NCBI GenBank assembly: GCA_034434335.1
Contig: DAOTZS010000055.1
Coordinates: 1-36,498 of the forward strand
DNA: 36,498 bases
DNA from: DAOTZS01 sp034434335
GTDB lineage: Bacteria > Chloroflexota > Anaerolineae > CG2-30-64-16
Direction: 5' to 3'
Both the position numbers and the translations under genes were made by a program. Under the pieces are notes generated by a model, which was not told the DNA's origin, ran no database searches, and was given only the letters and a program-made list of their open reading frames with translations. Shown here piece by piece: positions 1 through 8,741 of this stretch (position 1 is the first letter of the stretch; each line of letters starts with the position of its first letter).

Positions 1-924
1 GAGCCGGTCGTGAAAGGGGTCTTGCCGCCCGGAGTTACCCCGGAGGTCAGTCAGATATTGCCATCGGTGCAACCAATGGCGCAGAAGACGGTGAGCGGCA
101 GTGTAAACGTAGTCCTTTTTGCTACCGACACTCCCGCCCCAACCTCTACGGCTTCGCCCACCGAGACACCTGGCCCACCTCCTACTCCGACACCAGACCT
201 GGAGACCAACAGGCCGACGCCAGCCACTGGCCCACGGCCTGTGCCCACGCCCTATATAATTATCACCGCGGGTAAGGCGAACGGCAGGCGGGGGCCAGGC
301 ACCACATTTGAGCTGGTGGGGCAGGCGCTTCAGGGCGAAGAACTGATCCTGCTGGGTCGGACGCCGGACAATAGTTGGTGGCAGGTTTGTTGTATCGCCA
401 ACCAGCCGGCGTGGGTCGCCGCAGAGCTGGCCTCCCCGCGCGGGCCCCTAGAACAGGTGCCCGTGCTCACCCCGCCGCCAACGCCGGTCCCTACCCCGGC
501 GCCGCCTCCGACCAACACCCCCGCGCCCACCCCTACGCCATTGCCGCCCTTTGACATCGCGCGCGGGCCGGAGTTCCCCATCCGGCGCGATAACGGCGTG
601 TTGACAATTTGGGTGAAGGTGTATGAGGGCCGGATACCATATGAGAAGCCACTGGCGGGCTACGTCCTCAAAGTCTTCCGCGATGGCGTGGACGTGAGCA
701 GTAACGAGCAATCTTTCGGCGACGCGCCGTTCAACAATACCAAGCCAGAGGGAAACTTCGAGTACAATCTGAAATTCGAGATGTTCAACGCCGGCGAAGC
801 CGACTGGCGTATTTATCTGGCCAAACCGGATGGTTACCGCGTCTCGCCGATCAGCGAGTTCACGACCAAGGGAGATGCGTATCGCAATCTGGTAGTTTAC
901 ATCGCCTACTGGCTGGCACGATGA
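1..924 (+). CDS. SH3b-domain extracellular protein, 5'-partial
   Basis: The frame is open from the left edge to the TGA at 922-924, so the true start is probably outside the window. The first in-frame start-like codon inside is the GTG at 10. Numbering from that GTG, residues 40-80 are a Pro/Thr-rich linker. Residues about 82-143 form a bacterial SH3 (SH3b) domain, with a GRRGPGT element where the family usually has NVRSGPGT, and a WWQV...PAWV core. A second Pro/Thr-rich linker (about 150-180) leads to a C-terminal region of about 120 residues, probably beta-rich, that I do not recognise. The next gene has the same plan (SH3b, linker, C-terminal domain), so the two look like a tandem pair of cell-surface paralogues. 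SH3b domains commonly bind cell-wall or other extracellular ligands; the ligand here is unknown. Any signal peptide would lie to the left. Confidence 0.8.
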   Translation, partial: EPVVKGVLPPGVTPEVSQILPSVQPMAQKTVSGSVNVVLFATDTPAPTSTASPTETPGPPPTPTPDLETNRPTPATGPRPVPTPYIIITAGKANGRRGPGTTFELVGQALQGEELILLGRTPDNSWWQVCCIANQPAWVAAELASPRGPLEQVPVLTPPPTPVPTPAPPPTNTPAPTPTPLPPFDIARGPEFPIRRDNGVLTIWVKVYEGRIPYEKPLAGYVLKVFRDGVDVSSNEQSFGDAPFNNTKPEGNFEYNLKFEMFNAGEADWRIYLAKPDGYRVSPISEFTTKGDAYRNLVVYIAYWLAR

Positions 925-1035
925 TAACCCAGTATGATCGCAGCAACCTGTGTCCCAAATATCGCGGCTAACCTGGTCCGCCGGAGGCTGGAAGCCGTCT
1001 TGCTACCCCAAAATAGCCAAGGAGGATTGAAGCGC

Positions 1036-1935
1036 ATGCACTTCCGTTTCCGACTGTTGATTGTCATACTCTTCTCTCTAAGCTTGCTGGTTGGCTGCAA
1101 GAGCAATCCCTTGGGCCGGGCATCTGCACCGACCCCTTTCCCTACCAAAACCCTGCGGCCTACCTTCACCAACACCCCTGCTCAGCCGACGGCAGCGCCA
1201 CCCACCGCCACGCCCCCGGCAAGCCCGACGCCGTGGCCGTCGCCCACACCGGAGCCGCCTACTGCGCCACCTCCCACCCCCACCCCCGAGCGGCCGAGCT
1301 TTACGGTCGTCGAGCCCCTGGTCAACGTGCGCAGCGGCCCCGGCACCAACTACCCCAGGATCGGGCAGGTGCGCCAGGGCCAGACGTTTGAGATCACGGG
1401 CAAAAACCCGGCCGGGGACTGGTGGCAGTTCAACTACAACGGTCAGCCGGCCTGGATCATCGGCCGGCTGGTGAGTGCCAGGGCGACGGAGAGTGTTCCG
1501 GTGGCATCCAACATCCCGGCGCCGCCACCTACCCCGCGGCCGGCGCCCACCGCCACCCGCGCGCCAACTTCAACCCCAGCCCCTGCCTACGCCTTTGAGC
1601 AGGCCGGCCAGGTCAATAAGTTCCCGAACACCAACCCGGTGATCACTGTCTGGTGTCTGGTCTGGAATCGCGCCGGGAACGGGTTGGTGGCCGGCACGCT
1701 GCGCGTCACTGGCGCTTACAACCCGCCGGATGCCCACTTTACCGAGCAACCGGCGTACAACGACCCTTTCGAGCAGGTCCCCATCAACTCGGGCTCGAAG
1801 ATCGAATGGCCCTACATACCTGGCAACTATTCGGTATTCCTGGTGGACCCGGCAGGCAACCAGATCTCCCCCGCGTATAACTTCACGGTGGATGGCGAGA
1901 TCCGTAAGTTCGTTTTCAAATGGAAACAGAAGTAG
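1036..1935 (+). CDS. Lipoprotein with SH3b domain
   Basis: 299 aa. I chose the ATG at 1036 because an AAGGAGGA ribosome-binding site lies just upstream and because it gives a perfect lipoprotein signal: basic MHFRFR, a hydrophobic stretch, then a lipobox LLVG followed by Cys21. The frame is open further upstream, but that extension is not signal-like. Order: Pro/Thr-rich linker (about 30-87), SH3b domain (about 89-148, with LVNVRSGPGTNYPRIG and DWWQF...PAWI), a second Pro/Thr/Ala-rich linker (about 160-183), then a C-terminal region of about 115 residues, probably beta-rich, without a recognised family. It is expected to be anchored outside the membrane by lipid. The preceding gene has the same plan. 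The stop lies inside the longest possible reading of the next gene, so the two are probably cotranscribed. Confidence 0.88.
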   Translation: MHFRFRLLIVILFSLSLLVGCKSNPLGRASAPTPFPTKTLRPTFTNTPAQPTAAPPTATPPASPTPWPSPTPEPPTAPPPTPTPERPSFTVVEPLVNVRSGPGTNYPRIGQVRQGQTFEITGKNPAGDWWQFNYNGQPAWIIGRLVSARATESVPVASNIPAPPPTPRPAPTATRAPTSTPAPAYAFEQAGQVNKFPNTNPVITVWCLVWNRAGNGLVAGTLRVTGAYNPPDAHFTEQPAYNDPFEQVPINSGSKIEWPYIPGNYSVFLVDPAGNQISPAYNFTVDGEIRKFVFKWKQK

Positions 1936-1955
1936 GCGTGGGGGGGCCAGGTGGC

Positions 1956-4900
1956 ATGTTCCGGGCCTGCCCCCCCGTTCCCTGGCCACGGCGGCTTCTG
2001 ACAACCCTGTGGCGTGCCGGAGATAAGGCTTCCTGGCTGATCCCGGTGCTCTGGCTCGCGCTGGGCCTGCGCGTGCTACGGCTTGACTTTCAACCCCTCT
2101 GGTGGGATGAAGGTTATTCGGTCTGGTTTGCCACCCAGCCGCTGGGCCAGATGGTGGAGCTCACTGCCCAGGACATCCACCCTCCTCTCTACTATGCCCT
2201 GCTGCACCTCTGGATACGCCTTTGGGGAGCAGGGCCTGTTGCCCTGCGCCTCTTTTCGGTCACAGTGGGTGTGTTGACGGTGCCCATGCTCTATTGGGCA
2301 GGCTGCCGGCTGACTGCTTTCCTGGGGCGGCCGCGTTCTCAGCAGGTGGCTGCCCTGGCCGCCTTTCTCCTGGCCATTAATCCGTTGCATATCTTCTACA
2401 GCCAGGAGGTGCGTATGTACGGGCTGGTGGCACTGCTGAGCGCAGCGATCCTGGGGACGGCAGCAGGTCTCTTTGCGCAGGGGAGCCGAGGCAGCCAGGT
2501 GCAAGGGGGTGCAGGGGCAGCATGGAGGGGCCTGGTGCCCTATGTTTTGCTCACGACGGCCGCGCTCTACACCCAGTATTACGCTGTCTTTGTGCCGCTT
2601 GGGCTGACTTTCTACGCGCTGTGGCGGTGGCATGATGATCGGCTCGCTCTGGTGCGCTGGCTGGCCGCGCAACTTGTCGTCCTGCTCCTCTACCTGCCCT
2701 GGTTGCTCTATGCCGTGCCCAGGCTGGTGCCCTATGTAAGCCAAAAGGTGGTGCTGGATGCCGATCGGCCATTGGGGCTGGGGGTCTATCTCGGCCGGCA
2801 CCTGGCTGCCTTCCTGGTCGGGCACCTGGAAGGCTGGCTGGCCCCGTACTGGCCCCTGGCCTTGTTGTTGGTCCTGCCATTGCTGGCTGGCTGGGTTCTG
2901 GTGACCCCATCTAGCGTCCGTCGAGGGGGACAGGCGGGCTGGGGCAGCTCAGAGGCCAGTTTGCAGAGAGGAGCCATGAAGGCGCCCACGCAGGTGGACG
3001 TTCAACTGCAGGCACCCCAGAGGCATGTGGGTTGGTGGGGGGTTGGTGGCGCGGGGCTGGCCGGTGTGCTGGTGACGGCGCTTTTGTTGGGGTGGCTGGT
3101 GGGGCTGCGTTATCCCTTCTTCCCCCCGCGCGGAGAGCGGCTGTTACTCCTGGCCCTGCCCCCCTTCATCGTGCTCAGCGCGGTCTCGATCAAGGCTCTG
3201 GGGAAGCGCCGCCGTTGGGCTGGCTTTGGTGCCCTGGCGTTGATGGGGATGGCGGCTGCACTTAGCCTGGGGGGGTTCTACACTGTGCCCCGCTACGCGG
3301 GCGACGACTACCGTCCCTTGATCGCGCGCTCTGTCGAGCAGGGGCTGCCCGAGGATACGGTCTTCTGCGTCTATCCATGGCAGGTTGGCTACTGGCGCAG
3401 CTATGGCCATCGCGACGGCCCCCACGCCATCCTGGCTCCCGCTGCCGCCTGGGGCCCGGCCGTAGCACGGGCCCTGGACGAAGCCCTGGCCCGGGGCCGC
3501 GTGTGGTTTCCCGCCCATTTGGCGCTCGGCGCGGTGCTTGAGACGCAGATCGAAGCTTATCTGGCTCGCAGCGCGCTGCCCTTTGTCAACGAGTGGTATG
3601 GCCCGGGCACCCGCCTCAGCGCGTGGGCGGCGCTGGAGAGCCCCCCGCTGAGCCCCGCCTCGGCCCGCTTCGTGCTATCGGGCCCGGCCGACGGCAATGT
3701 GGAGCTGGTGGCCGTGGGCATTGGTAATGGCCCGGTGAGCGCAGCCAACACAGTGATCCCGCTGGCCCTACGCTGGCAGGCTACCGCGCGGCCACCTGCT
3801 CTGGCTGTCAGCGTGCGTCTGACCGATCCCCTGGGCCAGATCTGGGCCCAGCGCGATTACGAGCCGTTAGGCCGGTTGGGCGTTGAGTGTGAGGAAGGGG
3901 CTGGCTGTGAGGAAGCGGGGGGAGGTGGGTGGTCGGCTGTAGACCGCCTGGGCCTGCTCATCCCGGTGGGGACCCCCGTCGGCCGCTATGACCTTCAAGT
4001 GATGGTGCATCAGAAGGAGAGCAGCCGACCCCTGAATGTGATGGCCCAGGATGGGACGGTGCTGGGGACGGCTCTGACGCTGGCTCAGGTAGATGTAGGC
4101 CCGGCCAGCCGCGCTCTGGGCCCCGAACGACTGCCCATTGCCATGCGCCAGGTGGTAGACCTGGGTGACGGTCTGCGTTTTCTCGGCTACAGCGCTGCTG
4201 CTACCCCCGCAGCCCCTGGAGAATTGCGCAAGGTGAGCCTCTTCTGGCAGGCCACGGCCACGCCCACCGCGGACTACATTGCCTTTGTCCAGCTTCTAGA
4301 CCGTGCTGGCCAGGTCGCGGCAGGGTGGGAAGCCCCTCCGGGTGCGGCCTTCCCTACCTCCCGCTGGGGCCCGGGCACCCTCATCCGCACCCAGGCTTTC
4401 TACCGACCCCCGGCCACCCTGGCCCCTGGCCGCTATCGGCTGATTGCCGGGCTGTTCCGCAACACGGACAAGGCCCGTCTGCGCACTGCGTCGGGCGCGG
4501 ACCACCTTGAGCTGGGCCTGGTGACCATCCAGGGCCGGCCCCATCAGATGAGCCCACCTCAGCCGACTTATCCGCTGGACGTCCGCTTCGGCGAGCTGGC
4601 CCGGCTGGTCGGCTTTGACCTGGGGCTGGCTGCGGCTCCCGGCCCTGGAGCAACCCTGCCCCTGACCCTTTACTGGCAGGCCACGGGGACTACCGACCGG
4701 GCCTATACGGTTTTCGTCCATCTTCTGGGCGAGGATGGCAAGGTCTGGGGCTATGGGGATGCCGAGCCGCTGGGGGGGCAGGTGCCTACCACGGGATGGC
4801 TGCCTGGGGAGTACCTGGCCGACCCTCATGAGGTGAGCATCGCCGCTGATGCGCCACCTGGCCGCTATCGGCTGGCGGTAGGGTTGTACGATCCTGGGAG

Positions 4901-4970
4901 TGGCCAACGTCTGTTGACGGCCGACGGGAGCGATGTTGTGATCCTGAGCATCGAGGGCCTGCAGTGGTAG
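1956..4970 (+). CDS. GT39/PMT-like membrane glycosyltransferase
   Basis: About 1004 aa from the ATG at 1956, which has an AGGTGG upstream. The in-frame ATG at 1920 would add 12 residues and overlap the previous gene but has no visible ribosome-binding site. The N-terminal part (about 430 residues) has many hydrophobic segments and the hallmarks of the PMT_2/ArnT superfamily: LWWDEGYS with its acidic pair in the first periplasmic loop, DIHPPLYYALLHLW, and FYSQEVRMYG. These enzymes move sugars from polyprenyl-phosphate donors to acceptors on the outer face of the membrane. The C-terminal half has at least three copies of a beta domain marked by L-x-W-Q-A-T, F-V-x-L-L and P-G-R-Y-R-L. Low-complexity Gly/Gln/Ser insertions interrupt the membrane part, near residues 190 and 330. 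The protein at 14581-17130 is a shorter paralogue. Donor and acceptor cannot be read from sequence. Confidence 0.87.
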   Translation: MFRACPPVPWPRRLLTTLWRAGDKASWLIPVLWLALGLRVLRLDFQPLWWDEGYSVWFATQPLGQMVELTAQDIHPPLYYALLHLWIRLWGAGPVALRLFSVTVGVLTVPMLYWAGCRLTAFLGRPRSQQVAALAAFLLAINPLHIFYSQEVRMYGLVALLSAAILGTAAGLFAQGSRGSQVQGGAGAAWRGLVPYVLLTTAALYTQYYAVFVPLGLTFYALWRWHDDRLALVRWLAAQLVVLLLYLPWLLYAVPRLVPYVSQKVVLDADRPLGLGVYLGRHLAAFLVGHLEGWLAPYWPLALLLVLPLLAGWVLVTPSSVRRGGQAGWGSSEASLQRGAMKAPTQVDVQLQAPQRHVGWWGVGGAGLAGVLVTALLLGWLVGLRYPFFPPRGERLLLLALPPFIVLSAVSIKALGKRRRWAGFGALALMGMAAALSLGGFYTVPRYAGDDYRPLIARSVEQGLPEDTVFCVYPWQVGYWRSYGHRDGPHAILAPAAAWGPAVARALDEALARGRVWFPAHLALGAVLETQIEAYLARSALPFVNEWYGPGTRLSAWAALESPPLSPASARFVLSGPADGNVELVAVGIGNGPVSAANTVIPLALRWQATARPPALAVSVRLTDPLGQIWAQRDYEPLGRLGVECEEGAGCEEAGGGGWSAVDRLGLLIPVGTPVGRYDLQVMVHQKESSRPLNVMAQDGTVLGTALTLAQVDVGPASRALGPERLPIAMRQVVDLGDGLRFLGYSAAATPAAPGELRKVSLFWQATATPTADYIAFVQLLDRAGQVAAGWEAPPGAAFPTSRWGPGTLIRTQAFYRPPATLAPGRYRLIAGLFRNTDKARLRTASGADHLELGLVTIQGRPHQMSPPQPTYPLDVRFGELARLVGFDLGLAAAPGPGATLPLTLYWQATGTTDRAYTVFVHLLGEDGKVWGYGDAEPLGGQVPTTGWLPGEYLADPHEVSIAADAPPGRYRLAVGLYDPGSGQRLLTADGSDVVILSIEGLQW

Positions 4971-5028
4971 GTTTAGGCGCGACCTATGGTGACCTGGTGC
5001 GTATGATTGATTACAAGGAGGTGTTCCT

Positions 5029-5436
5029 ATGTCTGATGAACCGCGAGCTGAAAAGAGCATCACGGATGAGCTGAGCAAGTTGGGCAAGCAGGTGGCTGAG
5101 GCGATCCGGGCCGCCTGGGAGAGCGAGGATCGGCGCAAGTTGCAGGCCGAGATCGCGGAGGGCCTGCAGAAGTTCGGCCAGCAGGTCGGTGAGGCGCTTG
5201 AAAAGGCCGGCGAGAGCGAGGCGGCCAGGCAACTGCGTCAGCAGGCCGAGAAGGTAGTGGCCGAGGTCCGGGAGACCGACGTGGCGGAGGAGATCCGCAA
5301 GGGGTTGCTGGCAGGGCTGGAGGCCATCAACAAAGAGCTGAGCAAGTTGTTGGAGCGCCTGGAGGCAAAGGAGGCCAAAAAGCCACCTGAGGCCGGGGAT
5401 AAACCTGAATCGTCTGAGCCTGGAGAGGCAACCTAG
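5029..5436 (+). CDS. Small charged all-helical protein
   Basis: 135 aa, with an excellent AAGGAGGTG ribosome-binding site in front of the ATG. The sequence is almost entirely predicted helix, rich in Glu, Lys, Ala, Gln and Leu. It has imperfect repeats of the type LGKQVAEAIRAAWES / FGQQVGEALEKAGES, each an amphipathic helix of about 30 residues. The last 25 residues are a disordered Pro/Glu/Ser tail. There is no signal peptide or membrane segment. This pattern is seen in coiled-coil or apolipoprotein-like proteins and in small histone- or membrane-associated proteins, but I do not recognise a family and assign no function. It follows the glycosyltransferase at 58 bp on the same strand, and its strong ribosome-binding site suggests good translation. 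Confidence 0.75.
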   Translation: MSDEPRAEKSITDELSKLGKQVAEAIRAAWESEDRRKLQAEIAEGLQKFGQQVGEALEKAGESEAARQLRQQAEKVVAEVRETDVAEEIRKGLLAGLEAINKELSKLLERLEAKEAKKPPEAGDKPESSEPGEAT

Positions 5437-5714
5437 ATTCTGTCGCCTGGCGTTGCTGGCTGGCCTGGTGGTCAGTCCGAGGGTATGCCGACGGGTGGGG
5501 GCAACCCTTGTGGTCGCCCATATGCATCAAGTTAAGGAGACCAGGTAGCTGTTCTCTCTGGGGGGACGAAGACCCTCCCCTGCCAGCCCGGTACGGGCAC
5601 AGCGACGCTGTGCCCGTACCGGGGCGCAGCGGGGGAGGGTGGCTTTGACCGTTAACTGATGCCAATAGGGCAACCCTTGTGGTCGCCCCCTGGGGGCAGG
5701 GACAAGCCCTGCCC
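5437..5714. repeat. Cluster of dispersed palindromic repeats between convergent genes
   Basis: This convergent intergenic region holds no gene. A 21-bp unit, GGGCAACC-CTTGT-GGTCGCCC, occurs twice as an identical direct repeat (5499-5519 and 5668-5688); each copy can fold as a hairpin with one mismatch. Between them lie a long perfect palindrome (listed separately) and imperfect inverted ends: GCATCAAGTTAA at about 5524, and GTTAACTGATGC at about 5651. A further hairpin with 9-bp arms GGGGCAGGG/CCCTGCCCC (5693-5715) touches the stop codon of the minus-strand gene. The hairpins could end transcription from both sides, but none is followed by a clear T run. Confidence 0.6.
5587..5623. repeat. 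Perfect 18-bp-arm palindrome
   Basis: Arms of 18 bp (5587-5604 and 5606-5623) are perfectly complementary around a single A at 5605. An outer pair, ACCCTCCCC at 5572-5580 and GGGGAGGGT at 5632-5640, extends the structure. A related palindrome at 36336-36364 shares the core GTACGGGCA and differs by a compensatory change, so this is a dispersed repeat family. Confidence 0.75.
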
Positions 5715-7133
5715 CTACCGGCTTACCAGCGCGAAGTAGTTCCACACTGCCTGGGAGACCTCGCGCATTGTGGAATTGGAGAGTTCCCACTCTAACCAGG
5801 TTGGCCTATACAGGAAGACGCTGAGGATGTACGGCCCTGCCGGCCCCCAGATAGCAGCCACGTCCCCGTGAGTATCCGCAACATACCCATGTTTGTGGAC
5901 GAACCGTGTGCCGGGGGGTATACCGCCCGGCAGCAATTCCTTGAGCTCGTTTAGGGCCATGTAATCCAGCGCCTGCTGGCATTCGGCCGGGGTGTATTGG
6001 TCGCCATAAGCTGCCAGCAACGTGCCCCCGCCCTGGCTACACTCCACGAGCATTTGCAGCACTAACCCGATCTCCCGGGGGGTGGTCTGCATGTAGGGGT
6101 CAGGCTGTGTATCGTAGTCGGTTCGGCTATTGGCCTCGGTCACGATGCGGGGCAGGCCGGCCAGTTTGCGGTCATAGGGCGCGGCCATAAAAGTGTTCTT
6201 CAGCCCCAATGTCCGCAGCGACTCGTTGAGTACCCGCACACCAGCGTTAGGATCCCCGTCCCCGATAATGCCCAGCAGCAGGTTGGCCGTGAAGTTGCCG
6301 CTGAGCGCCATGGTCTCACTGATCAGCTTGCTGGTCTCCACGTCGGGTGGCTCATCAAGATGGCGGTAGAGCTCGGTCACGATGGCGATTTTGAGGGTGC
6401 TCATGCCGGCATAGGCCACGTCAGCGTTGATGGCGATCTCATCGCCGGTGGGGATGTGATGCAAGAAGAGGCTGGCGATGCCGGGGAAGAGGTCAAGGCG
6501 GGCCTGGAGCAGATCGCGCAGGGCGGCAATGGTGAGGGGGGGTGGCGGTGTTTCCCGTACTACCAGGGCTGCAGAGCGGACACGCGGGTCTATCAGCGCC
6601 GCGACAACCCGCTCACGAGACGCCGGGATGTCTAGCTGGCGGCCAGGCCGGCCGGGGGCGATTGTGAGGGTCGCCAGGACAGGTTGCGGGGGCAGCGGTG
6701 CCTGGTCACAGGTAGCCGCGGCCTCGGCCAACCAGGCGTCCACGGCGTTGTGGTCCACCGTGTAGCGCAGGGGTACATCAGCGAAGGTGGGCTGGCGATT
6801 GAGGGTCTGCTCGACCAGATAGCGAAGCAGCCGGTCGGGGGTGTTGTAGGCCTGCGCTTCGGCCAGCATAGCCGTCAGGTCTACCTGGAATCCTACGGCC
6901 TGGGGGCGCAAGATCAGGCGGCGGTCGTCGTAGTATAAAGCTGCCGGCTCGGTGAAGAAACGGGCCAGCGCGGCTTCTATCTCGCTGCGGTCACCCCCGT
7001 TGATCTCCATGCCAGCCAGCCGCACCCATGGTGGCACGATCCCGGCTCTCCACCGGTAACGCAGATAGGCCGGGGCCAGCAATAGGGCCAGCACCAGAAG
7101 GAGGCTGGCCAAGACGATGATAAACCTCCGCAT
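5715..7133 (-). CDS. Membrane-anchored class A beta-lactamase-like serine hydrolase
   Basis: 472 aa. One N-terminal hydrophobic segment (residues 3-22) is a signal anchor, so the rest should be outside the membrane. Residues about 35-200 resemble the repeated domain found in VanW/YoaR-type cell-wall proteins (GMEINGGDRSEIEAAL, RLILRPQAVGFQVDL). Residues about 205-472 have the fold signature of class A beta-lactamase/penicillin-binding proteins: S245-T-L-K248 (SxxK), S278-G-N280 where beta-lactamases have SDN, and K414-H-G416 where they have KTG. The three motifs are correctly spaced. The middle Asp and the Thr are replaced, so a true beta-lactamase is unlikely; a peptidoglycan-related hydrolase or a binding protein fits better. 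It lies 15 bp downstream of guaA on the same strand, with no clear functional link. The ATG has only a weak ribosome-binding site. Confidence 0.82.
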   Translation of the reverse strand: MRRFIIVLASLLLVLALLLAPAYLRYRWRAGIVPPWVRLAGMEINGGDRSEIEAALARFFTEPAALYYDDRRLILRPQAVGFQVDLTAMLAEAQAYNTPDRLLRYLVEQTLNRQPTFADVPLRYTVDHNAVDAWLAEAAATCDQAPLPPQPVLATLTIAPGRPGRQLDIPASRERVVAALIDPRVRSAALVVRETPPPPLTIAALRDLLQARLDLFPGIASLFLHHIPTGDEIAINADVAYAGMSTLKIAIVTELYRHLDEPPDVETSKLISETMALSGNFTANLLLGIIGDGDPNAGVRVLNESLRTLGLKNTFMAAPYDRKLAGLPRIVTEANSRTDYDTQPDPYMQTTPREIGLVLQMLVECSQGGGTLLAAYGDQYTPAECQQALDYMALNELKELLPGGIPPGTRFVHKHGYVADTHGDVAAIWGPAGPYILSVFLYRPTWLEWELSNSTMREVSQAVWNYFALVSR

Positions 7134-7148
7134 AGGCCGATAAACCGC

Positions 7149-8741
7149 TTACTCCCACTCGATGGTGGCCGGGGGCTTGGAGCTGATGTCGTAGACCACC
7201 CGATTGACCCCTGGCACCTCGTTGACAATGCGATTGCTCACCCTGGCCAGGAGATCGTAGGGAAGGCGAGCCCAGTCAGCGGTCATGAAGTCGTCGGTGA
7301 CCACCGCGCGCAGGGCGATGGTGTCAGCATAGGTACGGCCATCTCCCATGACCCCGACGGAGCGCACAGGCAGCAGCACGGCGAAGGCCTGGGAAACCGC
7401 GCGGTAGAGCCCGGCCGCGCGCAGTTCCTCCAGGAAGATGGCATCGGCCTTACGTAAGGTCTCCAGCCGCTGCCATGTGACCTCGCCGATGATGCGGATG
7501 GCCAGGCCCGGCCCGGGGAAGGGATGGCGCCAGACGATTTCTTCGGGCAGGCCCAGGGCCTTGCCCACGGCCCGCACTTCGTCCTTGAACAACATGCGCA
7601 GCGGCTCCACAAGCTGAAAACCCATGTCCTCAGGCAGCCCACCCACGTTGTGGTGAGTTTTGATGGTGCGAGCCGACCGCTGCTCATCTCGGCTGGCCGA
7701 TTCGATCACGTCAGGGTACAGGGTGCCCTGGGCCAGGAAAGTGGCATGCTCTCCGCGCTCGGCGGCGACCAACATCTCCGCGGCCTCGAAGGTGCGCACA
7801 AAACGGGCCCCAATGCGCCGACGTTTCTCCTCCGGATCGGTCACCCCGGCCAGGTCGGCCAGGAAGTCCTCGCTGGCGTTAATCGCCACCAGGCGCATTC
7901 CCAGGTGGCGCTCGAAAGTCTCAACCACCTGGTGGGCCTCCCCCTGGCGCAGGAGGCCATGATCCACAAAGATGCAGGTCAGGCGGTCACCGATGGCCCG
8001 GTGTACCAGTGTGGCTGTGACGGCCGAATCCACCCCACCGCTGAGCCCGCACAGGACAGCGCCGTCCCCCACCTGTTCCCGGATGGCAGCTACAGCTTCC
8101 TGGATGAGGTTGGCAGGGGTCCAGTCGGGTCGGCAGCCGCAGATATCCACGACGAAATTACGCAAAAGGTCGGTGCCTTGCGGGGTGTGGCGCACCTCAG
8201 GGTGGAATTGGACACCGTAGAGATTGCGGGCCAGATCTCCAATGGCAGCAATCGAAGAGGGGGTGCGTGCCAGGGGTATGAAGCCAGGGGGCAGCTCAGT
8301 AACGTGGTCGCCGTGGCTCATCCAGACCGGCATAACGGCTGGCAGGCCGCGCAAGAGGGGTGTGTCGGCTGCCAGCAGCTCTACGTCTGCGTGGCCATAT
8401 TCGCGGCGCGCGGCCGGGTCAACGCGGCCGCCCAGCGCGTGGACCAATAGCTGCATGCCGTAGCAGATGCCCAGGACCGGCCGGCCCGAGGCCAGCACAA
8501 AGGCCGGCAAGGTAGGAGCAGCCGGTTCATAGACGCTGGCCGGCCCGCCGGAGAGGATGTAACCCTTGGGCTGCAGGCCGGCAAAACGCTCTGCTGGCGC
8601 GTTCCATGGGATCAGCTCGCAGTAGACGTGCAGCTCCCGCACCCGGCGGGCGATGAGCTGGGCTGTCTGCGAACCATAGTCGAGGATAGCAATGGTATCG
8701 TGTGACGGTTGGTGCACGCTCATCGAAGGGACGAGACTCAC
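7149..8741 (-). CDS. guaA: GMP synthase (glutamine-hydrolysing)
   Basis: Converts XMP, ATP and glutamine to GMP. 530 aa from a GTG at 8741 that overlaps the stop of the preceding gene (GTGA), suggesting translational coupling. An ATG at 8723, six codons in, is an alternative start; neither has a strong ribosome-binding site. The N-terminal class I glutamine amidotransferase domain (about 17-200) has GGPASVYE, the nucleophile Cys93 in GICYGMQ, and His180/Glu182 in QFHPE. The ATP pyrophosphatase domain has the P-loop SGGVDS at 234-239. The C-terminal dimerisation domain ends in the family-typical YDISSKPPATIEWE. The length is normal and all catalytic residues are present. Upstream in the same operon, xpt makes the substrate XMP from xanthine. 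Confidence 0.97.
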   Translation of the reverse strand: MSLVPSMSVHQPSHDTIAILDYGSQTAQLIARRVRELHVYCELIPWNAPAERFAGLQPKGYILSGGPASVYEPAAPTLPAFVLASGRPVLGICYGMQLLVHALGGRVDPAARREYGHADVELLAADTPLLRGLPAVMPVWMSHGDHVTELPPGFIPLARTPSSIAAIGDLARNLYGVQFHPEVRHTPQGTDLLRNFVVDICGCRPDWTPANLIQEAVAAIREQVGDGAVLCGLSGGVDSAVTATLVHRAIGDRLTCIFVDHGLLRQGEAHQVVETFERHLGMRLVAINASEDFLADLAGVTDPEEKRRRIGARFVRTFEAAEMLVAAERGEHATFLAQGTLYPDVIESASRDEQRSARTIKTHHNVGGLPEDMGFQLVEPLRMLFKDEVRAVGKALGLPEEIVWRHPFPGPGLAIRIIGEVTWQRLETLRKADAIFLEELRAAGLYRAVSQAFAVLLPVRSVGVMGDGRTYADTIALRAVVTDDFMTADWARLPYDLLARVSNRIVNEVPGVNRVVYDISSKPPATIEWE

